Source of the DNA: Achromobacter animicus
GTDB lineage: Bacteria; Pseudomonadota; Gammaproteobacteria; Burkholderiales; Burkholderiaceae_B
Length of the DNA: 64,000 nt
Reading direction: 5' to 3'
Assembly (NCBI RefSeq): GCF_902859585.1
Contig: NZ_CADIJM010000002.1
Location: 744,001 to 808,000 of the forward strand
Positions 26,653 to 35,167 of the stretch are shown here, one piece after another (positions within the stretch are counted from its first letter, which is position 1; each line of letters starts with the position of its first letter). The notes under the pieces are model-generated. The model had not been told where the DNA came from, did no database searches, and saw only the letters and a program-made list of their open reading frames with translations. A program made the position numbers and the translations under genes.

Positions 26653-27378
26653 CTACATCACCTTTACCGCGCGGCCGATGAACTGGATCGGCCCGGTCGG
26701 CTTGCCGGTGGGCGACCCGGTGGCCGGTTCCAGCGTCAGCTCAAACAACTGATTCGGTTCCAGCGGCGGCAGCTTGTCCAGCGGGATGCGCACCGGCTCG
26801 CCCGGTTTGATCAGGCCCAGCGAGACCGGACCGGCCCAGCCGTCGGCCTTGGTCCAGAATTCCAGCGCACGATCAGCCGGCACCTGCATGGCCGCGATCG
26901 GCACCAGTTGCACTTCGCGCTGACCGGCACTGGCCTGCACGACCCAGCCCGGCGTCTGTGATTGGGGCGCGACCAGCACCACCATGTACTGCACGGGACC
27001 CGGCGCGGGCGCGGGCCGCAGCGCCAGCGTGCCGGCCAGCACCAGGGCAGCAGCCAGGCCGCTGGCGGCCGCACCGCGCCAGAAGAACAGGCTGTCCCAC
27101 CAACCCGGGCGCGCCGGCTGCGCGGCTTGCGGGGCCGCGCGTTGGCGATCCAGCGTAACCGCAATGCGAGGCCACAGGCCCGGGGAGGGCTCGATCGGCA
27201 CGGCCAGGCTGCTGAGCGGCAGCAGGCGTTCTTCCCAGCGGTCGACGGCGGCGCGCAGCGCGGCATCGTGCGGCAGGCGGGCGTTGACGTCGCGCCGGCG
27301 CGCAGCGGACAAGGTGCCCAGCACGTATTCGCCGGCCAGTTCATCCAGGTTGTCGGGGGAAGGGGACGGGGCGCTCAT
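26653..27378 (-). CDS. RskA-type anti-sigma factor (pair 1)
   Basis: A 241-residue single-pass anti-sigma factor. The N-terminal cytoplasmic zinc-less anti-sigma domain (DELAGEYVLGTLSAARRRDV) is at residues about 10-70. One transmembrane helix (AAASGLAAALVLAGTLAL) is near residue 105. The periplasmic RskA domain ends with the family motif FELTLEPATGSPTGKPTGP near residue 220. The ATG overlaps the sigma gene stop (ATGA). It should hold the adjacent ECF factor inactive until regulated proteolysis. The same C-terminal motif occurs in the anti-sigma of pair 2, so the two units are probably paralogous. Confidence 0.92.
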   Translation of the reverse strand: MSAPSPSPDNLDELAGEYVLGTLSAARRRDVNARLPHDAALRAAVDRWEERLLPLSSLAVPIEPSPGLWPRIAVTLDRQRAAPQAAQPARPGWWDSLFFWRGAAASGLAAALVLAGTLALRPAPAPGPVQYMVVLVAPQSQTPGWVVQASAGQREVQLVPIAAMQVPADRALEFWTKADGWAGPVSLGLIKPGEPVRIPLDKLPPLEPNQLFELTLEPATGSPTGKPTGPIQFIGRAVKVM

Positions 27379-27944
27379 GCCAGGCATTCCTTCAGCGCTT
27401 TCAAGCTGCGCTTGATCCAGGCTTTGACGGTGCCCAGCGGCGCGCCCAGGCGCTGCGCGATTTCACTGTGCGACAGGCCTTCCACGTAGGCATGCAGCAC
27501 GCAGTTGCGGCGCACGGGTTCCAGTTGTTCGAGGCACGGGCCGATGCGGCCGGCGCTGTCGCGCCAGTCGAAGGCGTCGCGCGTGTCGTGCCAGGCGTCC
27601 ATTGCGTCGCGAGCATCCAGCGCGGCGGCGGTGTCGTCGTCGACGGCGGTTTCGTGGCGGCCGTCGCGCACGGCGTTCAGCGCCAGGTTGCGCGCGACGC
27701 TGTAGATCCAGCCGCGGGCCGAACCGCGCGTGGCGTCGAAGCTGCCAGCCCGGTTCCAGATATTGACGAAAGCGTCGTGCACGATGTCTTCGGCCCGGGC
27801 GCGGTCTCGCACGATGCGCTGCGCGACGCCCAGCAAACGGGGGCCTTCTTGGCGGTACAGGGCCTCCAGCGCCGAGCGGCGTCCCGCGGCGCACTGCTCG
27901 AGGGCCGCGGTGTAATCGAAGTCCGGATCAGGTCGGTTCGGCAT
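27375..27944 (-). CDS. ECF sigma factor, SigK/RskA-associated type (pair 1)
   Basis: A 189-residue extracytoplasmic-function sigma factor. Region 2 runs about residues 20-90 (ALYRQEGPRLLGVAQRIV, DIVHDAFVNIWNRAGSF, GWIYSVARNLALN) and region 4 about 125-185 (CVLHAYVEGLSHSEIAQRLG, GTVKAWIKRSLKAL). ATG 27944 gives MPNRPDPDFDYTAAL; longer in-frame starts upstream are less likely. The gene follows the DUF3455 gene by 112 bases and overlaps the anti-sigma gene. It probably recognises the GCATCC-N16-YGTA promoter in front of DUF3455, giving autoregulation; that is inference. Confidence 0.92.
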   Translation of the reverse strand: MPNRPDPDFDYTAALEQCAAGRRSALEALYRQEGPRLLGVAQRIVRDRARAEDIVHDAFVNIWNRAGSFDATRGSARGWIYSVARNLALNAVRDGRHETAVDDDTAAALDARDAMDAWHDTRDAFDWRDSAGRIGPCLEQLEPVRRNCVLHAYVEGLSHSEIAQRLGAPLGTVKAWIKRSLKALKECLA

Positions 27945-28056
27945 GCGCGCAGAGCAGGAAGGGGTGGGCACGGACCGGGCTGACAAGCCCCGGGCGGCGG
28001 CGGATCCAGGCATGTTACCGGAGTCCCGTTGCCGCCAGGGGCCTGCCTGCCCGGTG

Positions 28057-28605
28057 TCAGTTGGCCTTCCAGAAGATGTAGTCGGCCTGGTAAGACACCT
28101 GGCTGCGTTCGCCGGCCTTCGTGCAAGGCGTCTGCGGCGCCACGCCGCCCTTGAGCGCCGTGCGCTGGATATACGTGACGCCGGTCAGGGCGCCGGCGCC
28201 CATGGCGGGATTGGCCTTGACCAATTGATAGGGCAGGTTGCCCGCGCCGGCCGGCGCCACGGCGACCTGCGTGCCGGTCAGCTTGGAGCCGTCTGCGGCT
28301 TCCCAGGTGGCGGGCGGGCCATAGTAGGTGCCGACCTGTTTGCCCTGGCGGTCTTTCAGCACCGCCTTGGGACCGGCGAACACCCATTCCATCTGGTCCT
28401 TGGCGTCGGCCTTGGCGCGGCATTCATAGGTGATGTCGCCCGTGCCGACGGTTTCCCATGCCACTTTGTGGCCGGCGGGCACCTGAACAGAAGCGGGCAG
28501 GGCGTCTTGCGAGGCGGCCAGGGCCGGAGAAGCTTGCAGCATGCCGCAAGCGGCCAGCATTGCGGCCGCGAAAAGGCCGTTGGCGGGGGTGTGGCGAGTC
28601 ATCAT
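28057..28605 (-). CDS. DUF3455 secreted protein
   Basis: A 182-residue exported protein of the DUF3455 family. The N-terminus MMTRHTPANGLFAAAMLAACGMLQASPALA is a signal peptide. The mature part shows VPAGHKVAWETVGTGDITYEC, MEWVFAGPKAVLKDRQG, TYYGPPATWEAADGSKLTG and the C-terminal YIQRTALKGG...CTKAG...YQADYIFWKA. Two Cys probably form a disulfide. Function is unknown. Members often sit next to ECF sigma genes, as here. AGGAG lies 9 bases before the first of two Met codons. It is first in the operon with ECF sigma pair 1. Confidence 0.9.
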   Translation of the reverse strand: MMTRHTPANGLFAAAMLAACGMLQASPALAASQDALPASVQVPAGHKVAWETVGTGDITYECRAKADAKDQMEWVFAGPKAVLKDRQGKQVGTYYGPPATWEAADGSKLTGTQVAVAPAGAGNLPYQLVKANPAMGAGALTGVTYIQRTALKGGVAPQTPCTKAGERSQVSYQADYIFWKAN

Positions 28606-28640
28606 GAGCGGTCTCCTGCGCAGTAAAACGCTGCGGATAC

Positions 28641-28659
28641 GGCGCACGGAATGTGCGCC
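28641..28659. promoter_or_regulatory. Inverted repeat in DUF3455 leader
   Basis: Arms GGCGCAC and GTGCGCC with a 5-base centre, between the predicted ECF promoter (28670-28696) and the DUF3455 start. It would be in the 5' untranslated RNA and could form a stable hairpin or bind a regulator. Confidence 0.35.
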
Positions 28660-28669
28660 GTTGCTGGTA

Positions 28670-28696
28670 CTACACGCGGGAGCCGCAGTTGGATGC
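28670..28696 (-). promoter_or_regulatory. Predicted ECF-type promoter of DUF3455-sigma-antisigma operon
   Basis: On the minus strand GCATCC (28696-28691) is followed after 16 bases by TGTAG (28674-28670), 65 bases before the DUF3455 start. The desaturase operon has GCATCC-N16-CGTAT in the same layout. Shared -35/-10-like blocks beside ECF genes suggest a common sigma factor. Confidence 0.5.
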
Positions 28697-28699
28697 AGG

Positions 28700-28719
28700 C
28701 CGCGGAAAATATTTCGCGG
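28700..28719. promoter_or_regulatory. Near-palindrome between divergent ECF operons
   Basis: CCGCG and CGCGG arms surround an AT-rich core (GAAAATATTT) with two imperfect positions. It lies just upstream of the predicted DUF3455 promoter and about 100 bp before the divergent sigma gene, a plausible site for a shared regulator or a bent/melting segment. Confidence 0.3.
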
Positions 28720-28816
28720 CCTGGACTTGCCTGTATCATCCGCTGCAAGACATCCGTCCCCCGAGCGCCGTTTTGTCGTCGCGCGGCCTGAATGCCAGTG
28801 ACCCCGGATAGCCGCC

Positions 28817-29362
28817 ATGCCCGATCCGCTTCGTCTGCAGGCTTTGATACAGGAGTGCGCTCGCGGCCAGGAGTCCGCGCTGGCGGAACTCTATCGTCAG
28901 ACTTCCCCGCATCTGTTCGCGCTCGCGGTACGTATATTGCGGCGAAGCGACTGGGCAGAGGAAGTCCTCCAGGACAGCTTCATCAATATCTGGCGCAATG
29001 CCGCCCGCTATTCATCGGAGCAGAGCCAAGTCATGACCTGGATGACGCGCATCGTGCGCAACCGTTGCATCGACATGCTCCGCCGGCCGGACCTGGAACG
29101 CCCCGATGCCGACGGCGCATTGACGCAGGCCTGGGCCGATGACGCGCCCGGCCCGTTCGAACGTTTGCAACGCGACCAGGACGGCCAGCGTCTGGCGGAC
29201 TGCCTGAAACAGCTCGAAGGTCAGCAACGCGCGGCCATCGCGCTGTCCTTTTTCGACGACCTCAGCCACAGCGAGATCGCCCGCCGCCTCGAGGCCCCGC
29301 TGGGCACGATCAAGAGCTGGGTGCGGCGCGGCATGGACCGGCTCAAGAGGTGTCTGTCATGA
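28817..29362 (+). CDS. ECF sigma factor, SigK/RskA-associated type (pair 2)
   Basis: A 181-residue ECF sigma factor divergent from pair 1. Region 2 includes ALAELYRQTSPHLFALAVRIL, EEVLQDSFINIWRNAARY and MTWMTRIVRNRCIDMLRR; region 4 includes AIALSFFDDLSHSEIARRLE and GTIKSWVRRGMDRLKRCL. The region 4 helix LSHSEIA and the tail match pair 1, supporting a duplicated lineage, but overall the two are clearly different. The stop overlaps the anti-sigma start (ATGA). A candidate -10 TATCAT lies at about 28733-28738 without a good -35; the GCATCC motif is not seen here. Confidence 0.92.
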   Translation: MPDPLRLQALIQECARGQESALAELYRQTSPHLFALAVRILRRSDWAEEVLQDSFINIWRNAARYSSEQSQVMTWMTRIVRNRCIDMLRRPDLERPDADGALTQAWADDAPGPFERLQRDQDGQRLADCLKQLEGQQRAAIALSFFDDLSHSEIARRLEAPLGTIKSWVRRGMDRLKRCLS

Positions 29363-30030
29363 ACTACACCAATCCTCAACTGCGCGAGCGGCTTGCCGCA
29401 GACTACGTGGCCGGCGCCATGCGCGGGGGCGCACGCCGCCGTTTCGAGGGCTTGATGGCCGCCGACGCCAACCTGCGCCGCCAGGTGCGCGAATGGGAAA
29501 ACGACATCTACCCCCTGTTGTGGTCGCTGCCGGCCCGGGTGCCGCCACGCCGCGTGTGGCGCGCCATCGAATCGCGCCTGAAGCCGGGTGGCGGCCGCGG
29601 CTGGCAGGGCCTGGCATTCTGGCGCGTGGTCAGCGGCGCGCTGGCGGCCCTGCTGGTGGCAGGGGTGGCGATCTACCCCATGCAGGTTGACCGCGCCGCG
29701 CGCACGCAGCTGATGGCGGTGCTGCAAAGCCCCGAGGCGCAGGCCATGCTGGTGGTGCGCGCCGACGAGCGCGGCGGCCTGCACGTGCATGCCTTGCAGG
29801 ATCTGGCCTCGCGCGCCGACGGCAAGGCCCTGGAGCTCTGGGTGATTCCGCCGGGACAGGCGCCGATATCCGTCGGGGTGGTGGCCCCCGATGGCCAGAC
29901 GGCGCTGCCGCGCGCGCAAGGCCTGGAAGGCGGGCAGACCCTGGCCATCACGCTCGAACCGCCGGGCGGGTCGCCGTCGGGCAAGCCCACCGGCCCGGTC
30001 ATCATGAAGGGCGACGTGCTCAAGATCTGA
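29359..30030 (+). CDS. RskA-type anti-sigma factor (pair 2)
   Basis: A 223-residue anti-sigma factor: N-terminal cytoplasmic domain (LRERLAADYVAGAMRGGARRR), a transmembrane helix (VVSGALAALLVAGVAIYPM) near residue 98 and a periplasmic RskA domain ending ITLEPPGGSPSGKPTGPV near residue 200. The ATG at 29359 overlaps the sigma stop; a GTG three codons earlier is possible. It controls ECF pair 2. The next gene, the desaturase, starts 117 bases downstream behind its own predicted ECF promoter. Confidence 0.92.
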   Translation: MNYTNPQLRERLAADYVAGAMRGGARRRFEGLMAADANLRRQVREWENDIYPLLWSLPARVPPRRVWRAIESRLKPGGGRGWQGLAFWRVVSGALAALLVAGVAIYPMQVDRAARTQLMAVLQSPEAQAMLVVRADERGGLHVHALQDLASRADGKALELWVIPPGQAPISVGVVAPDGQTALPRAQGLEGGQTLAITLEPPGGSPSGKPTGPVIMKGDVLKI

Positions 30031-30093
30031 GCCGCTTCTTGAGCGGGGCCGCGCGCTTGCCGCGGCTCGCTTCGCACCAGGGTTTTCACCTAC

Positions 30094-30120
30094 GCATCCG
30101 ATGCTGTGCCGGGACCGTAT
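30094..30120 (+). promoter_or_regulatory. Predicted ECF-type promoter of membrane-lipid operon
   Basis: GCATCC at 30094-30099 is followed after exactly 16 bases by CGTAT at 30116-30120, 28 bases before the desaturase ATG. The same spacing and -35-like block occur in front of DUF3455, placing the lipid operon in the same predicted regulon. Confidence 0.5.
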
Positions 30121-30147
30121 ATCCCCCTACGTTTCCCACAGGACAGC

Positions 30148-31080
30148 ATGATGCGCTCCATTCTTACCGGCTGGACCGCTTCGATGCGGCGCTGGGTCGA
30201 TACGCAGGCGCAGGACGCGCCAGGCGGCGATCCCGATCGCATCGACTGGACCCGCGCCTTGCCTTTCGCCTTGCTGCACGCCGGCTGCCTGGGTGTGCTG
30301 TGGACCGGCGTCTCGCCGGTTGCGCTGGTGGTGGCGGGGGCGCTCTACGCGGTGCGGATGTTTGCTCTGACCGGCTTCTATCACCGTTATTTCTCGCATC
30401 GCACATTCCGCACGTCGCGCGGCATGCAGTGGATGTTCGCCGTGCTGGGGGCATCGTGCGCGCAGCGCGGTCCGCTGTGGTGGGCGGCCCACCATCGGCA
30501 CCACCATCGCCATGCCGACGATGCGCATGACCTGCATTCTCCGCGCCATCACGGCTTCTGGTGGAGCCACATGGGCTGGTTCCTGACGCGCCGCGCCTTC
30601 GCCACCGACCTTGCGCGCGTGCCGGATCTGCGCGGCTTCCCCGAACTGCGCTGGCTCGACCGCTTCGACGCCGCGGTGCCGCTGGCGCTGGCGGTGGGGT
30701 GCTACGGATTGGGGGCGCTGCTGGCGCGCGTGGCGCCCGGCCTGGGCACGGACGGGCCGCAGATGCTGGTGTGGGGTTTCTTCATCTCGACCGTGTCCCT
30801 GTTCCACGCCACCGTCACCATCAACTCGCTGGCGCACCGCTACGGCAAGCGGCGCTATGACACCGCCGATGACAGCCGCAACAACGTGTGGCTTGCGCTG
30901 CTGACGTTCGGTGAGGGCTGGCACAACAACCATCACTTCTATCCGGGATCGGCGCGTCAGGGTTTCCGTCCGCGCGAGATCGACATCACCTGGTACGGCC
31001 TGCGCCTGCTGGCCGCCACCGGCCTCATCTGGGACCTGAAGGCCGTGCCGGATTGGGCGCTGGCCGCTGCCAAGGAGTGA
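30148..31080 (+). CDS. Membrane fatty acid (acyl-CoA/acyl-lipid) desaturase
   Basis: A 310-residue diiron membrane desaturase of the delta-9 type. The three histidine boxes are present: HRYFSH near residue 90, HHRHHH near residue 125 and WHNNHH near residue 262. There are about four membrane segments. It introduces a double bond into membrane acyl chains, giving the cis-olefin on which CFA-type methyltransferases act. I use the first of two adjacent ATGs (30148, 30151); AGGA is upstream. It opens an operon of seven genes with gaps of 2-11 bases or overlaps. Its substrate position cannot be read from sequence. Confidence 0.92.
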   Translation: MMRSILTGWTASMRRWVDTQAQDAPGGDPDRIDWTRALPFALLHAGCLGVLWTGVSPVALVVAGALYAVRMFALTGFYHRYFSHRTFRTSRGMQWMFAVLGASCAQRGPLWWAAHHRHHHRHADDAHDLHSPRHHGFWWSHMGWFLTRRAFATDLARVPDLRGFPELRWLDRFDAAVPLALAVGCYGLGALLARVAPGLGTDGPQMLVWGFFISTVSLFHATVTINSLAHRYGKRRYDTADDSRNNVWLALLTFGEGWHNNHHFYPGSARQGFRPREIDITWYGLRLLAATGLIWDLKAVPDWALAAAKE

Positions 31081-31082
31081 GC

Positions 31083-32348
31083 ATGCGCATCGCCATCATC
31101 GGTTCGGGCATCGCGGGACTGGTCTGCGCCTGGAGGCTGGGCCGCGACCACGATGTCACGCTGTACGAGGCCAACGACTATCTGGGCGGGCATACGCATA
31201 CGCACAGGGTCGAACAGGGCGGCCGGCGCTATGCGGTCGATAGCGGATTCATCGTCCACAACCCGCTCAATTACCCGAATTTCACGGCGCTGCTGGAGGA
31301 ATTGGGCGTGGCGTCGCAGCCCACCAGCATGAGCTTTTCGGTGCACAAGGAAGCGGCCGGTCTTGCCTATAACGCCGCCTCGCTGGACACGCTGTTCTGC
31401 CAGCGGCGCAACCTGCTGTCGCCGCGATTTCTGGGCATGGTGCGCGACCTGATCCGCTTCTACCGCGAGGCGCCTGCACTGCTGCGCGCGCCGGAGCCGG
31501 GCCCTACGCTGGGCGAATACCTGGCGCAACACCGTTACGGTGAGGCGTTCCGCACCGACCACCTGATTCCGATGGCGTCGGCGCTGTGGTCATCGCCGGC
31601 CTCGCGCATCCTGGCGTTTCCGGCGCGATACCTGGTGCGGTTCATGGCGAACCACCAGATGCTGCGCCTGAACGGCCGGCCGCAGTGGCGCGTGGTGCAG
31701 GGTGGATCGCGCCGCTATATCGACGCCATGCGCCGGCAATGGGCGGTGCGCGAGCGGCTGAACTGCGCCGTGCGCGCCGTCCGGCGCCTGCCGGGCGGCG
31801 TGCAGGTGATGACGCCCGATGGCCAGGACCACCATGACGAGGTGATCTTCGCCTGCCACAGCGACCAGGCGCTGGCGCTGCTGGCCGACCCGACGCCGCA
31901 GGAACGCGAGGTCCTCGGCGCCATCGCCTACCAGGACAACGACGTGGTATTGCATACCGACGCGCGCCTGTTGCCGCATCAGCGCAAGGCCTGGGCCGCC
32001 TGGAACGCCTACGTGCCGGCCGATCCGGACGCGCCGTGTTCGGTCAGCTATTGCATGAACCTGCTGCAGGGCATCAGGTCGCCGCAGCCCTTCATCGTGA
32101 CGTTGAATCGCAGCGATGCCATCGATCCGGACGCGGTGCTGGCGCGCATGCGCTATCACCACCCCGTGTACACCCACGAAGCCGTGGCCGCGCAGTCGCG
32201 CCGCGCGGAGATATCGGGGCGCCGGCGCAGTTGGTACGCCGGCGCCTATTGGGGCTGGGGCTTTCATGAAGACGGCGTGGCGAGCGCGCTGGACGTGGTG
32301 CGCGGCATCCTGGAACAGCCGCGGGTGCGGGAGAGGGAGGCGGCATGA
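31083..32348 (+). CDS. FAD-dependent oxidoreductase (flavin amine oxidase family)
   Basis: A 421-residue flavoprotein. The Rossmann dinucleotide motif [18 protein letters not shown] starts at residue 3, with the second FAD-binding element [14 protein letters not shown] near residue 33. [14 protein letters not shown] near residue 397 is the conserved C-terminal part of this NAD/FAD-binding protein group. It starts 2 bases after the desaturase stop and overlaps DUF1365. Homologues in this gene neighbourhood are implicated, in other bacteria, in modifying methylated unsaturated fatty acids (furan fatty acid pathway); from memory, so treat as a lead. Confidence 0.92.
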   Translation: MRIAIIGSGIAGLVCAWRLGRDHDVTLYEANDYLGGHTHTHRVEQGGRRYAVDSGFIVHNPLNYPNFTALLEELGVASQPTSMSFSVHKEAAGLAYNAASLDTLFCQRRNLLSPRFLGMVRDLIRFYREAPALLRAPEPGPTLGEYLAQHRYGEAFRTDHLIPMASALWSSPASRILAFPARYLVRFMANHQMLRLNGRPQWRVVQGGSRRYIDAMRRQWAVRERLNCAVRAVRRLPGGVQVMTPDGQDHHDEVIFACHSDQALALLADPTPQEREVLGAIAYQDNDVVLHTDARLLPHQRKAWAAWNAYVPADPDAPCSVSYCMNLLQGIRSPQPFIVTLNRSDAIDPDAVLARMRYHHPVYTHEAVAAQSRRAEISGRRRSWYAGAYWGWGFHEDGVASALDVVRGILEQPRVREREAA

Positions 32349-33121
32349 TCCAGCAGAGCGCCGTCTACGAGGGCCGGGTGATTCACCGGCGCCACCATCC
32401 GCACGCGCATGGCTTCGGCTACCGCATGGCGCAGCTTTACCTGGACCTGGATGAGATCGACCGCGTGTTTCAGGATCGCTGGCTGTGGTCGGTAGAGCGC
32501 CCGAATCTGGCGCAGTGGCGCAGGGCCGATTATCTCGACGCCGGCGAAGGCCTGCCGCTGGCGCAGGCGGTTCGGCAGCGCCTGCGGGAGCATCTGGGAG
32601 ACGTGCCGGACGGACCCATCCGACTGCTGGCGCACCCGCGCTACGCCGGCTACGTCTTCAATCCGGTGAGCTTCTATTACTGCTTTGACGCGGATGGCCA
32701 GACGCTGGCGGCCATCGTGGCCGAGATCACCAATACGCCGTGGAAGCAGCGCCATTGCGTGGTGCTGCCGGCCACCGCCGCCGAGCGCGAGGGCGACGCG
32801 CTGGCCTGGCGCTTCGACAAGCGCTTCCACGTATCGCCATTCCTGCCGATGGATTGCGCTTATGACTGGCGATTCAACCTGCCCGCCGACGACCTGCGGG
32901 TGCACATGCGGGTCAGCCGGGCAGGCGTGGCGCAGTTTGACGCGCGTCTGGATCTGCAACGCCGCATGCTGGACGGCGCCGCGCTGGCGCGCCTGCTGTG
33001 GCGCTACCCGTTGATGACGCTGCAAGTCGTCGGCGCCATTCATTGGCAGGCGCTGCGTCTGTGGCTCAAGCGCAATCCCGTCTACGACCATCCCCGCACG
33101 CCCAACGGAGAACCGCGATGA
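32345..33121 (+). CDS. DUF1365 family protein
   Basis: A 258-residue DUF1365 protein. Conserved stretches are the start [20 protein letters not shown], the central [35 protein letters not shown] and [14 protein letters not shown]. His-rich motifs hint at a catalytic or metal role, but function is not established. It overlaps the FAD oxidoreductase and the CFA-like gene (ATGA both), a trio nearly always found together. I infer it takes part in fatty acyl modification. Confidence 0.92.
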   Translation: MIQQSAVYEGRVIHRRHHPHAHGFGYRMAQLYLDLDEIDRVFQDRWLWSVERPNLAQWRRADYLDAGEGLPLAQAVRQRLREHLGDVPDGPIRLLAHPRYAGYVFNPVSFYYCFDADGQTLAAIVAEITNTPWKQRHCVVLPATAAEREGDALAWRFDKRFHVSPFLPMDCAYDWRFNLPADDLRVHMRVSRAGVAQFDARLDLQRRMLDGAALARLLWRYPLMTLQVVGAIHWQALRLWLKRNPVYDHPRTPNGEPR

Positions 33122-34392
33122 AACCCATGACGCCCTCGGAACATGCCTCGGTCGCGGCCAGCCGCCGTGCCAGTCCGCTGGAGCGGCTGTTGCGCCAGCG
33201 CCTGTTTGCCAGTCTGTCGGCACTGGACCATGGCCGGCTGCTGATCGAAGACGGGCTGGGCAGCGTCACGCTGGGCCGCGGCGAGCCGTGCGTGCGCCTG
33301 ACGGTCAGTGACCTGGGCTTTTACCGGCTGGTGGCCGCGCAAGGCAGCGTCGGCGCGGGCGAGGCCTACGGCGACGGCCTGTGGCGCTGCGACGATCTGG
33401 TCGGATTGGTGCGCCTGTTGGTGCGCAACCGCGACACGCTGGACGCCATGGAGTCGGGGCTGGCGCGGCTGGCGGGATGGGCGCTGCGGCGCTGGCATGC
33501 CGGCAACCGCAATACCCGCGACGGCAGCCGCCGCAACATCGCTGCCCACTACGACCTGGGCAATCCGTTCTTTGCGTTGTTCTTGTCCGACGACCTGATG
33601 TATTCGTCCGCGCTGTGGGCTGACGGCGATGACACGCTGGAGGCGGCGTCCCATCGCAAGCTGGCGACGATCTGCCGCAAGCTGGCGCTGCGTCCCACGG
33701 ACCGCGTGGTGGAGATCGGCAGCGGCTGGGGCGGCTTGGCCATCCACGCGGCGCGTCACTACGGCTGCCACGTCACCACCGCCACGCTCTCGCGCGAGCA
33801 GCATGACCTGGCGGTCGAGCGCGTGCGCGCCGCCGGCCTGCAGGATCGGGTCAGCGTCGTGCTGTGGGACTATCGCGATCTGCAAGGCCAGTACGACAAG
33901 GTGGTGTCGGTGGAGATGATCGAAGCCGTTGGCGCGAATTTCCTGGAAGCCTATTTCGCCAAGGTCGCCAGCCTGCTCAGCCCGCATGGCCGCGCGCTGA
34001 TTCAAGCCATCACCATCGAGGACCACCGCTATGCGCAGGCGCTGGCCTCGGTGGACTTCATCAAGCGCCACATATTCCCGGGCAGCTTCATTCCGTCCAT
34101 CGATGCCATGCTGCGCGCCAAGACCCGCGCCTGCGATCTGGCGTTGGTGCACCTGGAGGATTTCGGTCTGTCGTACGCGCGCACGCTGCAGGTCTGGCGC
34201 GAACGCTTCCTGGCGCGGCAGCCCGAGGTGCGGGCGCAAGGCTTCGACGCGCGCTTCAGCCGCTTGTGGGAGTTCTACCTGGCGTACTGCGAAGGCGGCT
34301 TTCGCGAACGTTCCATCGGCGTTGCGCACCTGCTGCTGACGCATCCGCAGGCGCGCCCTGAGGGCGAGCGCTGGGTGCGGGAGGCGCCATGA
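33118..34392 (+). CDS. Cyclopropane-fatty-acyl-phospholipid synthase family methyltransferase (first copy)
   Basis: A 424-residue SAM-dependent methyltransferase of the CFA synthase family. A N-terminal lipid-handling domain (about 1-140) precedes the catalytic domain: [28 protein letters not shown] motif [20 protein letters not shown] near residue 197, [18 protein letters not shown] and [14 protein letters not shown]. This sequence is close to true Cfa, adding a methylene or methyl to a double bond in phospholipid acyl chains at the inner membrane. The start overlaps the DUF1365 stop. A second, divergent copy follows two genes later, so the two probably do different reactions. Confidence 0.93.
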   Translation: MKPMTPSEHASVAASRRASPLERLLRQRLFASLSALDHGRLLIEDGLGSVTLGRGEPCVRLTVSDLGFYRLVAAQGSVGAGEAYGDGLWRCDDLVGLVRLLVRNRDTLDAMESGLARLAGWALRRWHAGNRNTRDGSRRNIAAHYDLGNPFFALFLSDDLMYSSALWADGDDTLEAASHRKLATICRKLALRPTDRVVEIGSGWGGLAIHAARHYGCHVTTATLSREQHDLAVERVRAAGLQDRVSVVLWDYRDLQGQYDKVVSVEMIEAVGANFLEAYFAKVASLLSPHGRALIQAITIEDHRYAQALASVDFIKRHIFPGSFIPSIDAMLRAKTRACDLALVHLEDFGLSYARTLQVWRERFLARQPEVRAQGFDARFSRLWEFYLAYCEGGFRERSIGVAHLLLTHPQARPEGERWVREAP

Positions 34393-35156
34393 CGGTCTGG
34401 CAACAATGGTTCTGCATTGCGCTGGGCATGATTGGTGCCATGACGTTGGCTTGGCGCTGGCAGCGCCGCCGCGCCAACGCCGGCATCGTCGACGTGGTGT
34501 GGGCGCTGGGCATGGGCGCGGCGGCATTGCTGATCGCCGCCACTGGCGCGGGCAGTCTTGCCGCCAGGCTCGCGCTGGCATTGATGGCTGGGGTGTGGTC
34601 GTTGCGGTTGGCTTGGCATCTGTGGCGGCGCGTGCGCGCAGGCGAGGACGGCCGCTATCGTGCGCTGCGCGAGCATTGGCAAGGTCACCAGGGCAAGTTC
34701 TTCGGCTTGTTCATGTTCCAGGCCGGGCTGGTGATGCTGTTCTGCCTGCCCTTCCTGGCGGCAGGCGCCAGCCCGGCGCAGGGCTGGCCCGTGGCGCTGG
34801 CCCTGCTGATCTGGCTGGCGGCCCTGTCGGGCGAGGTAATTGCCGACCGCCAGCTCGACCACTTCCGCGACAACCCCACCCACCGCGGCCTGACCTGCCG
34901 GGTCGGCCTGTGGCGCTATTCGCGCCACCCCAACTATTTCTTCGAGTGGTGCCATTGGTTCGCCTACGTCGCCCTGGGGTGGGGATCACCGCTGGCGTGG
35001 CTGTCCTGGCTGGGGCCGGTGCTGATGTATGTGTTCCTGCGCTGGATCAGCGGCATTCCGTTCACCGAGCAACAGGCGCTGCGCACGCGCGGCGACGACT
35101 ATCGCGACTACCAACGCCGCACGCCGGCGTTCTTTCCCTGGTTCCCGAAATCCTGA
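34389..35156 (+). CDS. DUF1295 membrane protein (steroid 5-alpha-reductase/isoprenylcysteine methyltransferase-like)
   Basis: A 255-residue integral membrane protein with about six helices. The C-terminal signature matches DUF1295: GLWRYSRHPNYFFEWCHWFAY near residue 175 and ISGIPFTEQQALRTRGDDYRDYQRRTPAFFPW at the end. The fold is shared with steroid reductases and ICMT methyltransferases, which bind NADPH or SAM. It sits between two CFA-like genes and overlaps the first by 4 bases, so it likely reduces or methylates the same lipid. Reaction unknown. Confidence 0.91.
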   Translation: MTVWQQWFCIALGMIGAMTLAWRWQRRRANAGIVDVVWALGMGAAALLIAATGAGSLAARLALALMAGVWSLRLAWHLWRRVRAGEDGRYRALREHWQGHQGKFFGLFMFQAGLVMLFCLPFLAAGASPAQGWPVALALLIWLAALSGEVIADRQLDHFRDNPTHRGLTCRVGLWRYSRHPNYFFEWCHWFAYVALGWGSPLAWLSWLGPVLMYVFLRWISGIPFTEQQALRTRGDDYRDYQRRTPAFFPWFPKS

Positions 35157-35167
35157 CGAGGCATGCC

